Shown: positions 24,256 through 32,490 of the stretch, piece by piece
How positions within the stretch are numbered: position 1 is the first letter of the stretch
Layout: each line of letters begins with the position of its first letter
From: JBOFDP01 sp051647125
GTDB taxonomy: Bacteria; Bacteroidota; Bacteroidia; Chitinophagales; Chitinophagaceae
Reading direction: 5' to 3'
DNA: 33,979 nt
Assembly (NCBI GenBank): GCA_051647125.1
Contig: JBOFDP010000111.1
Location: 1 to 33,979, forward strand
Notes under the pieces: generated by a model
Told to the model about the DNA's origin: nothing
Database searches by the model: none
Seen by the model: the letters and a program-made list of their open reading frames with translations, nothing else
Program-made: the position numbers and the translations under genes

Positions 24256-25632
24256 ATGAAACAAAAATCGATTTGCTTTTATTTTCAAGTACACCAACCT
24301 TATCGTTTACGTAGATATCGCTTTTTTGATTTAGGACATAATCATCATTATTTTGATATGCCTGCTAACGAAAGCAGTATGAAAAAAATAGCAAGAAATT
24401 GCTATTTGCCGATGAATGCTTTATTATTGTCTTTGATTAAACAATATAAAGGAAAATTTAAAATTGCGTTTTCTATTACTGGTGTTGCACTGGAACAATT
24501 TATAGAGTATGCTCCAGAGGTAATGGATAGTTTTAGAGAATTAGCAGATACAGGTTGTGTAGAATTTTTATCAGAAACTTATGCCCATTCTTTGGTTGCT
24601 TTAAAGGATAACGAAGAGTTTAAAAAACAGGTGCAAATGCATAGTAAATTAATTGAACAATATTTTGATCAAAAAACTACTATTTTTAGGAATACAGAAT
24701 TGATTTATTCTAATGCCATAGGAGACCAGATACAAGCAATGGGATATAAAGGTATGATAATAGAAGGAGCGAAATCTATTTTAGCTTGGCGTTCTCCCAA
24801 TTTTGTTTATAATCATATTCACCATCCTAAATTTAAACTATTACTTAAAAATGTTACTTTAAGTGATGATATTGCTGTTAGATTTTCTAATAAAAATTGG
24901 ACATCATGGCCTCTGAATACAGAAAAATATGTATCCTGGCTTAATGCCTTAAACCCTAAAGAAGAAAGTATAAATTTATTTATGGATTATGAAACTTTTG
25001 GAGAATATCAACCTCAAGATTCGGGTGTTTTTGAGTTTATAAAACATTTGCCTAATCAAGTTTTTAAATACTCAAAGCTTCAATTTGCATTTCCTTCTGA
25101 AATTATAGACCAAGCAGTTTCTTGTGGACCAATTGATGCTAAATATCCAATTTCTTGGGTTGATGAAGAACGAGATATTAGTCCATGGTTAGGAAATAGT
25201 ATGCAAGATGAAGCTTTTGAAAAGCTGTATTCTTTAGCAAAAGACATAATAAATATTACAGATAATGAGATTCAAAAAAATTGGATCAAACTTCAATCTA
25301 GTGATCACTTTTATTACATGTGTACAAAATATTTTTCTGTTGGTGATATACATAAATATTTTAATCCTTATGGGTCGCCTTTTGATGCATATATTAATTA
25401 TATGAATGTTCTTAGTGATTTTATACTAAGAATAAAACGTGCCAAGAAAGAAAAGACGGAATTATTGCAGAACCACAAACCACTGTCTCTTGTTACAAAA
25501 AAAATAACCACCAAAAAAGTTGAAAAGAAAATAGTATCCAAAAGTTCCTCTTCTGTAGCTAAAAAAGTTCCTAAATCCCCAATATTAAAAACACTAAAAA
25601 ATCCTGTTATTATCAAAAAAAATAAGTCATAA
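24256..25632 (+). CDS. GH57 alpha-amylase/glucan enzyme with basic C-terminal tail
   Basis: A 458-residue GH57 protein. Motif 1 is FYFQVHQPYRLRRYRFFDLG (His in HQP), and the catalytic glutamate lies in TTIFRNTELIYSNAIG (about 140-155). The acid Asp is in LFMDYETFGEYQPQDSGVFE (about 238-257). The catalytic region ends near residue 395. Beyond it is a Lys/Ser/Thr-rich tail of about 60 residues (KKITTKKVEKKIVSKSSSSV, then AKKVPKSP), which looks disordered and is not part of the usual enzyme. GH57 proteins in this operon are thought to act as alpha-amylase or branching-type enzymes on glycogen; the exact reaction is not proven. No signal peptide, so it is cytoplasmic. Confidence 0.9.
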   Translation: MKQKSICFYFQVHQPYRLRRYRFFDLGHNHHYFDMPANESSMKKIARNCYLPMNALLLSLIKQYKGKFKIAFSITGVALEQFIEYAPEVMDSFRELADTGCVEFLSETYAHSLVALKDNEEFKKQVQMHSKLIEQYFDQKTTIFRNTELIYSNAIGDQIQAMGYKGMIIEGAKSILAWRSPNFVYNHIHHPKFKLLLKNVTLSDDIAVRFSNKNWTSWPLNTEKYVSWLNALNPKEESINLFMDYETFGEYQPQDSGVFEFIKHLPNQVFKYSKLQFAFPSEIIDQAVSCGPIDAKYPISWVDEERDISPWLGNSMQDEAFEKLYSLAKDIINITDNEIQKNWIKLQSSDHFYYMCTKYFSVGDIHKYFNPYGSPFDAYINYMNVLSDFILRIKRAKKEKTELLQNHKPLSLVTKKITTKKVEKKIVSKSSSSVAKKVPKSPILKTLKNPVIIKKNKS

Positions 25633-25675
25633 GATACCCAAGAGTTTACGGATAAATTTTTTTATTAAAAATTTG

Positions 25676-25683
25676 TATCTTTG
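25676..25683 (+). promoter_or_regulatory. -7 promoter box for gap-pgk
   Basis: TATCTTTG, 54 bases upstream of the gap ATG, giving a short AT-rich leader. No terminator is visible between the GH57 stop and this box. Confidence 0.6.
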
Positions 25684-25737
25684 TAGAGAAATTATAAAAA
25701 TTTTTTTATTTAATAAAAATTAAAATCAACAATAGTT

Positions 25738-26760
25738 ATGTCAGTAAAAGTTGCTATTAATGGGTTCGGACGCATTGGTCGTTTGGTTTTCCGTCAAATT
25801 TTTAATGAAAAGGATATGGAAGTTGTGGCTATCAACGACCTTACTAATCCTAAAGTTTTAGCTCATTTGTTAAAATATGATTCAGCACAAGGTAGTTTTG
25901 GCACAAGGCAAGGTGTAGAAGTACAATACACTGAAGATAGCCTAATTGTAAATGGAAAAACAATTAAAATTTATGCTCAAAAAAATCCTGCTGAAATTCC
26001 TTGGGGTCAACACCAGGTAGATGTTGTTTTAGAATGTACAGGCTTTTTTGCAGATAAAGGTAAAGCTTCAGCTCACATTAAAGCAGGTGCTCGAAAAGTA
26101 GTAATTTCTGCTCCTGCAACAGGGGATTTGAAAACTATTGTATTTAATGTAAATCATAATATTTTAGATGGTACAGAAACAATAATTAGTTGTGCTTCTT
26201 GTACTACTAATTGTTTAGCTCCTATGGCAAAGGTATTAGATGAAAAATTTGTTATTCTTGCAGGCACTATGACTACTATACATGCATATACCAATGATCA
26301 AAATACTTTAGATGCTCCTCATTCTAAAGGTGATTTACGAAGAGCTCGTGCTGCAGCTCAAAATATTGTACCTAATAGTACAGGTGCTGCTAAAGCGATT
26401 GGTTTGGTGTTACCAAATTTAGCTGGAAAGTTAGATGGTGGGGCTCAACGTATTCCTGTTATTACAGGTTCTTTAACAGAATTAGTATCTATATTAAAAA
26501 ATAAAGCTACTAAAGAAGAAGTAAATGAATCAATGAAGGCGGTTGCTAATGAAAGTTTTGGATATAATGAAGATGAAATTGTATCAACTGATATTATTGG
26601 TATGCATTTTGGATCGTTGTTTGATGCTACTCAAACTAAGATAATTACTGTAGGTGATGTACAGCTTGTAAAAACAGTGTCTTGGTATGATAATGAAATG
26701 AGTTATGTTTCTCAAATGGTACGTAGTATAAAATATTTTAGTAATTTAATAAAAAAATAA
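25738..26760 (+). CDS. gap: Glyceraldehyde-3-phosphate dehydrogenase
   Basis: A 340-residue glycolytic enzyme that forms 1,3-bisphosphoglycerate. The N-terminus VKVAINGFGRIGRLVFRQIF is the NAD-binding loop. The catalytic cysteine is Cys155 in SCASCTTNCLAPMAKVLDEK, and the catalytic histidine follows in TTIHAYTNDQN. WYDNEMSYVSQMVRSI closes the protein. AINDL at 31-35, with Asp34, supports NAD rather than NADP. pgk follows after five bases. Codon use and length are normal and the gene is intact. Confidence 0.98.
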   Translation: MSVKVAINGFGRIGRLVFRQIFNEKDMEVVAINDLTNPKVLAHLLKYDSAQGSFGTRQGVEVQYTEDSLIVNGKTIKIYAQKNPAEIPWGQHQVDVVLECTGFFADKGKASAHIKAGARKVVISAPATGDLKTIVFNVNHNILDGTETIISCASCTTNCLAPMAKVLDEKFVILAGTMTTIHAYTNDQNTLDAPHSKGDLRRARAAAQNIVPNSTGAAKAIGLVLPNLAGKLDGGAQRIPVITGSLTELVSILKNKATKEEVNESMKAVANESFGYNEDEIVSTDIIGMHFGSLFDATQTKIITVGDVQLVKTVSWYDNEMSYVSQMVRSIKYFSNLIKK

Positions 26761-26765
26761 TTTTT

Positions 26766-27950
26766 ATGAATGCTAATTTTAAAGGGATAAGAGCCTTAGT
26801 ACGTGTTGATTTTAATGTTCCTTTAAATGATAGATTTGAGGTTACTGATGATAATCGTATTAAAGCTGCAGTACCTACTATAAAGAAAATACTAAATGAT
26901 GGGGGCAGTGCTATTCTTATGAGTCATTTAGGAAGACCTAAAGATGGACCCACAGAAAAGTATTCTTTAAAGCATATTATCTCTGCATTAAAAAAATATT
27001 TCCCAAATACAATTATTCATTTTGTTAGTGATTGTATAGGAGAAGAGGCTAAAAATTTAGCAGCAAATTTGAAAATGGGAGAAATTCTTCTTTTAGAAAA
27101 TTTACGTTTTTATAAGGAGGAAGAAAAAGGAGATAAAGAATTTGCTAAAAAATTAGCACAATTAGGAGATGTATATGTAAATGATGCTTTTGGTACTGCA
27201 CATCGTGCACATGCTTCTACAGCTATTATTGCAGAATTTTTTCCAAAGGAAAAAAGGTGTTTTGGGTTGTTGATGGAGAGCGAAGTAAAAAGTGCTGAAA
27301 AGGTATCAAAAAATTCAGAGCAACCATTTACCGCTATTCTTGGAGGAGCTAAAGTAAGTGATAAAATTTTGATAATCGAAAACTTACTTAATATTGCCAA
27401 TAATATTATTATTGGGGGAGGTATGGCATATACTTTCATTAAAGCTCAAGGTGGTAAAATAGGAAATTCTCTTTTGGAGGAAGAACGTATACCTACAGCT
27501 TTGGAAATTCTCAAAAAAGCACGTGAAAAAAAAGTGAATTTATATATTCCTGTAGATGGTTTGATTACGGAGAAATTTGATAATGATTCTCCTACAAAGG
27601 TATCTCTTACAAGAGATATTCCTGATGGCTGGCTAGCTTTGGATATTGCTACGCAAAGTATGGCTGATATAAAAAATATAGTGCTTAATTCTAAAACTAT
27701 TTTATGGAATGGACCTATGGGCGTATTTGAAATGCCAACTTTCCGCAAAGGTACTTTAGCGGTAGCTGAGGCAGTGGCTCAGGCTACTAAAAATGGTGCT
27801 TTTTCTTTAGTAGGTGGTGGTGATTCTGTAGCTGCAGTAAATCAATTTGGATATGCAGAAAAAGTAAGTTATGTATCTACAGGTGGTGGTGCTATGCTTG
27901 AATATTTTGAGGGAAAAACTCTTCCCGGTATTGCAGCTGTTCAAAGTTAA
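26766..27950 (+). CDS. pgk: Phosphoglycerate kinase
   Basis: A 394-residue monomeric kinase making ATP and 3-phosphoglycerate from 1,3-bisphosphoglycerate. ALVRVDFNVPLNDRFEVTDD at 10-29 and SHLGRPKDGPTEKYSLKHI near 56 bind the acid substrate. DAFGTAHRAHAS is at about 140, ILGGAKVSDKILIIENLL near 191 joins the domains, and WNGPMGVFEMPTFRKGT near 317 and LVGGGDSVAAVNQFG near 350 bind nucleotide. The N-terminus is short (MNANFKG), but no residue of the fold is missing. It forms an operon with gap and ends at a strong terminator 27 bases past the stop. Confidence 0.98.
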   Translation: MNANFKGIRALVRVDFNVPLNDRFEVTDDNRIKAAVPTIKKILNDGGSAILMSHLGRPKDGPTEKYSLKHIISALKKYFPNTIIHFVSDCIGEEAKNLAANLKMGEILLLENLRFYKEEEKGDKEFAKKLAQLGDVYVNDAFGTAHRAHASTAIIAEFFPKEKRCFGLLMESEVKSAEKVSKNSEQPFTAILGGAKVSDKILIIENLLNIANNIIIGGGMAYTFIKAQGGKIGNSLLEEERIPTALEILKKAREKKVNLYIPVDGLITEKFDNDSPTKVSLTRDIPDGWLALDIATQSMADIKNIVLNSKTILWNGPMGVFEMPTFRKGTLAVAEAVAQATKNGAFSLVGGGDSVAAVNQFGYAEKVSYVSTGGGAMLEYFEGKTLPGIAAVQS

Positions 27951-27976
27951 TAATGTATGTAATATAAAAGCTTTGT

Positions 27977-28014
27977 ATTATAGACCGAAAATTTATTTTC
28001 GGTCTATAATTTTT
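27977..28014 (+). terminator. Strong intrinsic terminator after pgk
   Basis: A perfect 15-base-pair stem (27,977-27,991 against 27,996-28,010; core TAGACCGAAAA) with a TTTA loop and a TTTT tail. It closes the gap-pgk operon; the A run on the left side would also allow some function leftward. Confidence 0.85.
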
Positions 28015-28097
28015 ATCCTCATCTAAAATTAATTATTATAAATATTTTTTCACATAAAAAGTTTGAGTTTTAAAACTTACAAATATTTATTTTCCTT

Positions 28098-28105
28098 TAA
28101 CTTTG
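28098..28105 (+). promoter_or_regulatory. -7 promoter box, almost leaderless gene
   Basis: TAACTTTG, only six bases before the ATG at 28,112. The start codon is firm because a signal peptide begins right there. Confidence 0.55.
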
Positions 28106-28111
28106 TAAGAT

Positions 28112-28759
28112 ATGAAAAAAATATTCTTTTTTGGATATCTTATTTTTTTGTCACTGTGTTTATATGCGCAAGAAAGAATATTTGACAATCCTTTTTATGC
28201 TGATTCTGTAGTTCAAGTGTGGGGTATGGTTAGTAAAGCAGATAGTGCTAATATACCTATTAGCATGGCAGTAGTACGTATAAAAAATCAGAATAGAGGA
28301 ACTTTTACAACCCAAAAAGGCACATTTTCTATTGTTGTATTACCAGGAGATGAGATTACTATAAGTCATATAGGTTTTAAGACGGTATATTTAAGTATTC
28401 CTAAAAATTATAAAAATAGGAATTATGAAACATTTGTTGAAATGGAGATTGAAGTATTAGAATTACCTACGGTAAAGGTAAGGTCTTATCCCTCCCCTGA
28501 AGAATTTAGAAGAGACTTACTCAATACTGATTTTCCAGATGATGCTATTTCAATCGCACAAAAAAATATTAACTATAAAACCATTAGAAATTATCTAAAA
28601 TATATGCCTAAGGATGCTATTGAAAATATTAACTATATGATAAAAACACAAGTAGCAAGTTATTATTATTATGGTCAATTGCCACCCATGCCTATTTTTG
28701 ATCCTTTAGCATGGGCAAGATTTATACAAGCATGGAAAAGTGGTGAATTGAAAGATTAA
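28112..28759 (+). CDS. Secreted protein with CarboxypepD_reg-like domain
   Basis: 215 residues. A signal peptide (MKKIFFFGYLIFLSLCLYAQ) precedes a carboxypeptidase-regulatory-like beta sandwich at about 35-110: VQVWGMVSKADSANIPISMA, then GTFTTQKGTFSIVVLPGDEI and the family end 'tishIGFKtvyl'. The remaining 100 residues are helical and of unknown type (RRDLLNTDFPDDAISIAQKN), with a tyrosine-rich patch YYYYGQLPPMP. The same beta domain starts TonB-linked receptors in Bacteroidota, but this protein has no plug or barrel, so it is a stand-alone periplasmic or outer-membrane-associated protein. It is followed after three bases by the HAD gene. Confidence 0.78.
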   Translation: MKKIFFFGYLIFLSLCLYAQERIFDNPFYADSVVQVWGMVSKADSANIPISMAVVRIKNQNRGTFTTQKGTFSIVVLPGDEITISHIGFKTVYLSIPKNYKNRNYETFVEMEIEVLELPTVKVRSYPSPEEFRRDLLNTDFPDDAISIAQKNINYKTIRNYLKYMPKDAIENINYMIKTQVASYYYYGQLPPMPIFDPLAWARFIQAWKSGELKD

Positions 28760-28762
28760 GAT

Positions 28763-29383
28763 ATGTTAAAAGTAAAGAATATATTATTTGATTTAGGGAA
28801 TGTAATTATTCCTATATGTCCAGAAAAGACTTTTGATGCATTTGTTGAATTAGGGTTTAAAGGGGAATATGAAGATGTCTATAAATTGCCTATTTTTAAA
28901 CAATATGAAAAAGGAGAGGTAAGTACAGATTTATTCTTACAAAATTTGCAAGAAATATTGTCTCAACATCAAAAAGTACAGCATATAGCAGATGCTTGGA
29001 ATTCCATGATAATGGAATTTGATAAAATAAATTTTTTATTTTTAAATTCATTTAAAAAGAAGTTTAAACTTCTTTTAGTAAGTAATACGAATGATTTACA
29101 TACGGCATGCTTTGAACCTAAAGTTTTACAAACCACCCAATATGATATAGAATATTTTTTTCATAATATATATTATTCCCAAGTAGTAGGTATGAGAAAG
29201 CCTGATCAGAATATTTTTTATCATATTATAGAGAAAGAAAATATTAGCACACAGGAAACTTTATTTATAGACGACTCCTGGGAAAATATATGTACAGCTA
29301 AAAAACTTGGGTTTCAGACTATTTATTTTACAGAGAATACCACAGAACTAAATAATGTAATTAATCAATACCTTAAGGAATAA
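28763..29383 (+). CDS. HAD-family phosphatase, YihX-like
   Basis: 206 residues. HAD motif I is ILFDLGNVIIPI with the nucleophile Asp10. The second aspartate of the usual DxDx is replaced (D-L-G-N), as in YihX-type alpha-D-glucose-1-phosphatases. Motif II is LLLVSNTND, motif III is the lysine of VVGMRKPDQNIFY, and motif IV is LFIDDSWENICTAKKLGFQT with the acidic pair. A helical cap lies between motifs I and II. A role in dephosphorylating a sugar phosphate such as glucose-1-phosphate would fit the nearby glycogen genes, but this is inference. Its 3' end overlaps the convergent NlpC/P60 gene by 11 bases. Confidence 0.8.
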   Translation: MLKVKNILFDLGNVIIPICPEKTFDAFVELGFKGEYEDVYKLPIFKQYEKGEVSTDLFLQNLQEILSQHQKVQHIADAWNSMIMEFDKINFLFLNSFKKKFKLLLVSNTNDLHTACFEPKVLQTTQYDIEYFFHNIYYSQVVGMRKPDQNIFYHIIEKENISTQETLFIDDSWENICTAKKLGFQTIYFTENTTELNNVINQYLKE

Positions 29384-29873
29384 TTCTACGTGCTGTAAGT
29401 ACACTATTATTCCAAGGTTTTTTACTTAGGGTATCAATACATACACCTTTACTTGTAGAGGCATGGATAAAAGCAACTTCACTATTATTTACGTTATACA
29501 CGATAGCAACATGAGTTACTTGGTTTCGCTTAGGACCTGTTGCAAAAAATAATAAATCACCAGGTTCTAAATTATAAAAAGGTACTTCTTTGCCTGCTTT
29601 TGATTGGGATGATGAAGTACGAGGTATTTTTATTTCTGCACCTTTTTTATATACACTCAGAGTAAATCCGGAACAATCTACAGCAGTATCTGATAAAGCT
29701 CCATATTTGTAAGGTTTACCTAACATTCCTTTTGCTTCATATAAAATATTTTTTATCATTGGATTTAGAATATATTCAGAGCTATCTACAGGAGTAAGGT
29801 AGCCTGTTTGAGAAAAGCCTAAAAATCCAAAACCTAACAATAAAAGGTATAAAATATATATTTTTCTACTCAT
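29373..29873 (-). CDS. Secreted NlpC/P60 peptidoglycan endopeptidase
   Basis: I chose the ATG at 29,873 because it opens a signal peptide (MSRKIYILYLLLLGFGFLGF then SQ) and lies 19 bases after a -7 box; the frame is open 25 codons further up with no such signal. The 166-residue protein has one NlpC/P60 domain: GKPYKYGALSDTAVDCSGFT with the catalytic Cys67, LEPGDLLFFATGPKRNQVTH then VAIVYN with His121, and FIHASTSKGVCI with the third polar residue His137. Such enzymes cut peptide stems of peptidoglycan (gamma-D-Glu-diaminopimelate bond). No SH3 or LysM domain is present. Confidence 0.9.
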   Translation of the reverse strand: MSRKIYILYLLLLGFGFLGFSQTGYLTPVDSSEYILNPMIKNILYEAKGMLGKPYKYGALSDTAVDCSGFTLSVYKKGAEIKIPRTSSSQSKAGKEVPFYNLEPGDLLFFATGPKRNQVTHVAIVYNVNNSEVAFIHASTSKGVCIDTLSKKPWNNSVLTARRIIP

Positions 29874-29892
29874 ATTTAAAAATATTGTCCTA

Positions 29893-29900
29893 CAAAAATA
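29893..29900 (-). promoter_or_regulatory. -7 promoter box for NlpC/P60 gene
   Basis: Minus strand TATTTTTG, 19 bases before the chosen ATG. It supports the shorter start. Confidence 0.5.
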
Positions 29901-29975
29901 CTTATTAATACTTATAAACAACAAAAGAACTTTCTTTTTACTCTCCAATTTTTATGAGAGGAGAGGAAAAAAAGG

Positions 29976-31940
29976 TTATTTTTTGTGATAAATTTCTAAT
30001 ACTTTACGTAAATGTTGAAGAAATTGTTGTACGTTATCATTATATCCATAACCCTCAGAAAGTATCTTTTCCCCATCATTATTTACAAAAAAATAATAGG
30101 GTTGTACATTAGCCCTAAATTCTTTAATTTGAAGGTCGGTATTGTATTCCCCAAGTGTAATAATTTTTTTCCCATTTTTGTTAGTATATTGTTCGATTAT
30201 AGGAATATCAATATTGTGTATATCTACAAAAAGAGAGGCTACAATAAAGCTATCTTTTAAGAGTTCCATGACTTCAGGATTACTCCATACTTTAGCCTCC
30301 ATAGCTCTACAATTTACACAGTTTACACCTGTAAAATCTATCATTACGGGTCTATTTTCTTGCTTGGCAACAAGTAAAGCTTCTTGGTAGTCGAAATAAG
30401 TTATAAGTCCAAATTTCTTAACTACTTCAGGCTCATAGATAGACATTTTTTCGTAATACTTTTTTGGATGCGGAAGTTTCGCATCCGGGAATATTGTATT
30501 AGATTTATTGGTATTATGATGTAAAGTAAAATCCTGAGTACCCATAGGAGGTAAAAATGCAGCTACTGATTTTAGAGGAGCTCCCCATAAACCAGGTAGC
30601 AAATAGATAGCAAAAGAGAAGCTTAGAATAGTAAAACATAATCTTGTAATGCTGATATATTTAGCTCCAAAATTATTTTTGGGCAATTTATCATCATGCT
30701 GAAATCGTATAAATCCTAAAAGATAAAAGCCCCATAATAAAAATATAACTATCCACAACGTAATAAATATTTCCCTATCTAAAAGTCGCCATCCTCTTGC
30801 TAAATCAGCATTAGATAAAAACTTTAATGCCAAGGCTAATTCTATAAATCCCATACTTACTTTAATAACATTGAGCCAGCCTCCAGATTTACTTACTTTA
30901 TTAAGCCAGCCAGGCATCATTGCAAATATAAAAAAGGGTAATGCTAAAGCCAAAGAAAAAGCAAACATACCCAGTAAAGGACCTAAATAACTACCTTTAG
31001 CAGCAAGCACTATTAAATTACCTATGATAGGTCCTGTACAGGAAAAGGATACAATCACCAAAGTAAGTGCCATAAAAAAGATACCACTAAAACTTCCTAT
31101 ACCTGATTTGGTATTTGAAAGATTCCCCCATTGAGAAGGTAACCTAATTTCAAAAGCTCCTAAAAAGGACATTCCAAAGACAATAAATAGTGTAAAGAAA
31201 AATAAATTAGCTATCCAATTTGTAGCTAATCTATTCAGTGCTTCTGGACCAAATAGAAAAGTAATTAAAAATCCCAATAAAGTAAAAATCCCAATAATAG
31301 ATAATGCATAGTATAATGCGTTCTTTATGGCTATTTTCTTATTCGGGCTTTTCTTAATAAAAAAACTTACAGTAATCGGAAGCATGGAATAGACACAAGG
31401 GGTTAGTACTGCGAATAAACCTCCTAAAAAGGCAAGAATAAAAAGTAAAACCATAGACATTTTTTCATCATGCAAGGAAGAAATATCTGTAGTTATAGAG
31501 GTATTAGGCTGAGTGGATTTTATGATATATCTCAGGTCTATTTCTTTACTTTCATAATTGCCTGCATTATTTATAAAGGCTATAATTCTTAGTTTTAGAG
31601 TTTCATCTTCATCTTCATCTTTTATATGTAATACTACCATTATACTGTCTGTAAAATATTTTATGGTAGTTTGTAAAATAGTATCTTTTTCTTGTGTTAT
31701 AAAATGAGTAATATTATCAATAGAAAGTAATCTTACATTTTCATTAAGTATTTGAATACGAGAGGCATATAAATCATTAGAATCTAAACTAAATATAAAC
31801 CATTTTGCTTGAGGTTGTATTTTGCCTTTTATAAAAATATTATATTCGTTGTTTGATATAGGCTGCATTTGTATTTGAATATCTTGTGCCCATATCAATG
31901 ACACAATAAACCCTAGTACAATTAATGCATATTTTTTCAT
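29976..31940 (-). CDS. DsbD-type thiol reductant transporter (CcdA core plus thioredoxin domain)
   Basis: DsbD carries electrons from cytoplasmic thioredoxin to periplasmic thiol proteins. This 654-residue protein has a signal peptide (1-18), an N-terminal beta domain (about 19-145) that lacks any cysteine, eight membrane helices (about 162-450) and a periplasmic thioredoxin-like domain (about 505-654). The membrane cysteine pair is Cys182 (VLTPCVYSMLPITV) and Cys301 (VSFSCTGPIIGNLI). The C-terminal pair is Cys541/Cys544 (DFTGVNCVNCRAMEAKVW). The missing N-terminal pair is carried by the small protein encoded just upstream, so the two together supply all three DsbD redox centres. The gene starts 14 bases after that one. 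Confidence 0.92.
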   Translation of the reverse strand: MKKYALIVLGFIVSLIWAQDIQIQMQPISNNEYNIFIKGKIQPQAKWFIFSLDSNDLYASRIQILNENVRLLSIDNITHFITQEKDTILQTTIKYFTDSIMVVLHIKDEDEDETLKLRIIAFINNAGNYESKEIDLRYIIKSTQPNTSITTDISSLHDEKMSMVLLFILAFLGGLFAVLTPCVYSMLPITVSFFIKKSPNKKIAIKNALYYALSIIGIFTLLGFLITFLFGPEALNRLATNWIANLFFFTLFIVFGMSFLGAFEIRLPSQWGNLSNTKSGIGSFSGIFFMALTLVIVSFSCTGPIIGNLIVLAAKGSYLGPLLGMFAFSLALALPFFIFAMMPGWLNKVSKSGGWLNVIKVSMGFIELALALKFLSNADLARGWRLLDREIFITLWIVIFLLWGFYLLGFIRFQHDDKLPKNNFGAKYISITRLCFTILSFSFAIYLLPGLWGAPLKSVAAFLPPMGTQDFTLHHNTNKSNTIFPDAKLPHPKKYYEKMSIYEPEVVKKFGLITYFDYQEALLVAKQENRPVMIDFTGVNCVNCRAMEAKVWSNPEVMELLKDSFIVASLFVDIHNIDIPIIEQYTNKNGKKIITLGEYNTDLQIKEFRANVQPYYFFVNNDGEKILSEGYGYNDNVQQFLQHLRKVLEIYHKK

Positions 31941-31954
31941 ACTTTAAAATTAAA

Positions 31955-32407
31955 TTACTGAATAGATAAAGAGAAAGGTATTTTTTCGGGTGGAGTACAG
32001 TTTTTATTATCACAAGCCATAAAATTTAAATAACCTGTAATAGTAAGTTTGGCTATTGTTTTGAGCTTTATAGATTGTACTATTGTCATGGTATTTTCAA
32101 AGTACTCTACATGGGTAGAAAATATATCCTCATACTGACTTACTTTTTTTCCTATTTCTCGCGTTTTTCCATCAATAGTAATTAATGGATGTGTAGTAAT
32201 TTCTAGCGAAGTAGCTATAGGTCCATCTACTTTTTTTAAACCATATACGTGCCACCCTTTTTCTATGGTAGCTTTTGCTTTAATATTGTATTGCGTAGGG
32301 GATTTTTTTTCTAAGCTAAAAGCCCAATTTACGGGGTTCTTTATCTGTGCTGTAATAGAGAGACTGAGAAAAAGTATAAGGGAAAAAAGTCCTAGTTTTT
32401 GTATCAT
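31955..32407 (-). CDS. Stand-alone nDsbD-like periplasmic domain
   Basis: 150 residues from the ATG at 32,407, which opens a signal peptide (MIQKLGLFSLILFLSLSITA); the frame runs 11 codons further up without support. The mature part is a DsbD alpha-type beta sandwich: IEKGWHVYGLKKVDGPIATS, then YFENTMTIVQSIKL, ending in FMACDNKNCTPPEKIPFSL. That last segment matches the nDsbD active-site pattern 'C......CxPPe', here Cys132 and Cys137. In E. coli this domain is fused to DsbD; here it is separate and co-transcribed with the CcdA-thioredoxin protein. It should pass electrons on to periplasmic partners. Confidence 0.85.
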   Translation of the reverse strand: MIQKLGLFSLILFLSLSITAQIKNPVNWAFSLEKKSPTQYNIKAKATIEKGWHVYGLKKVDGPIATSLEITTHPLITIDGKTREIGKKVSQYEDIFSTHVEYFENTMTIVQSIKLKTIAKLTITGYLNFMACDNKNCTPPEKIPFSLSIQ

Positions 32408-32429
32408 AAATATTCTTAAATTATTAATA

Positions 32430-32437
32430 CAAATATA
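32430..32437 (-). promoter_or_regulatory. -7 promoter box for the split dsbD operon
   Basis: Minus strand TATATTTG, 22 bases before the ATG at 32,407. It supports the shorter start. Confidence 0.5.
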
Positions 32438-32490
32438 CAATTAAAAAAAGATTGAATAGAAGAAAAAAATTACAAAATAATTTGTAAAAA

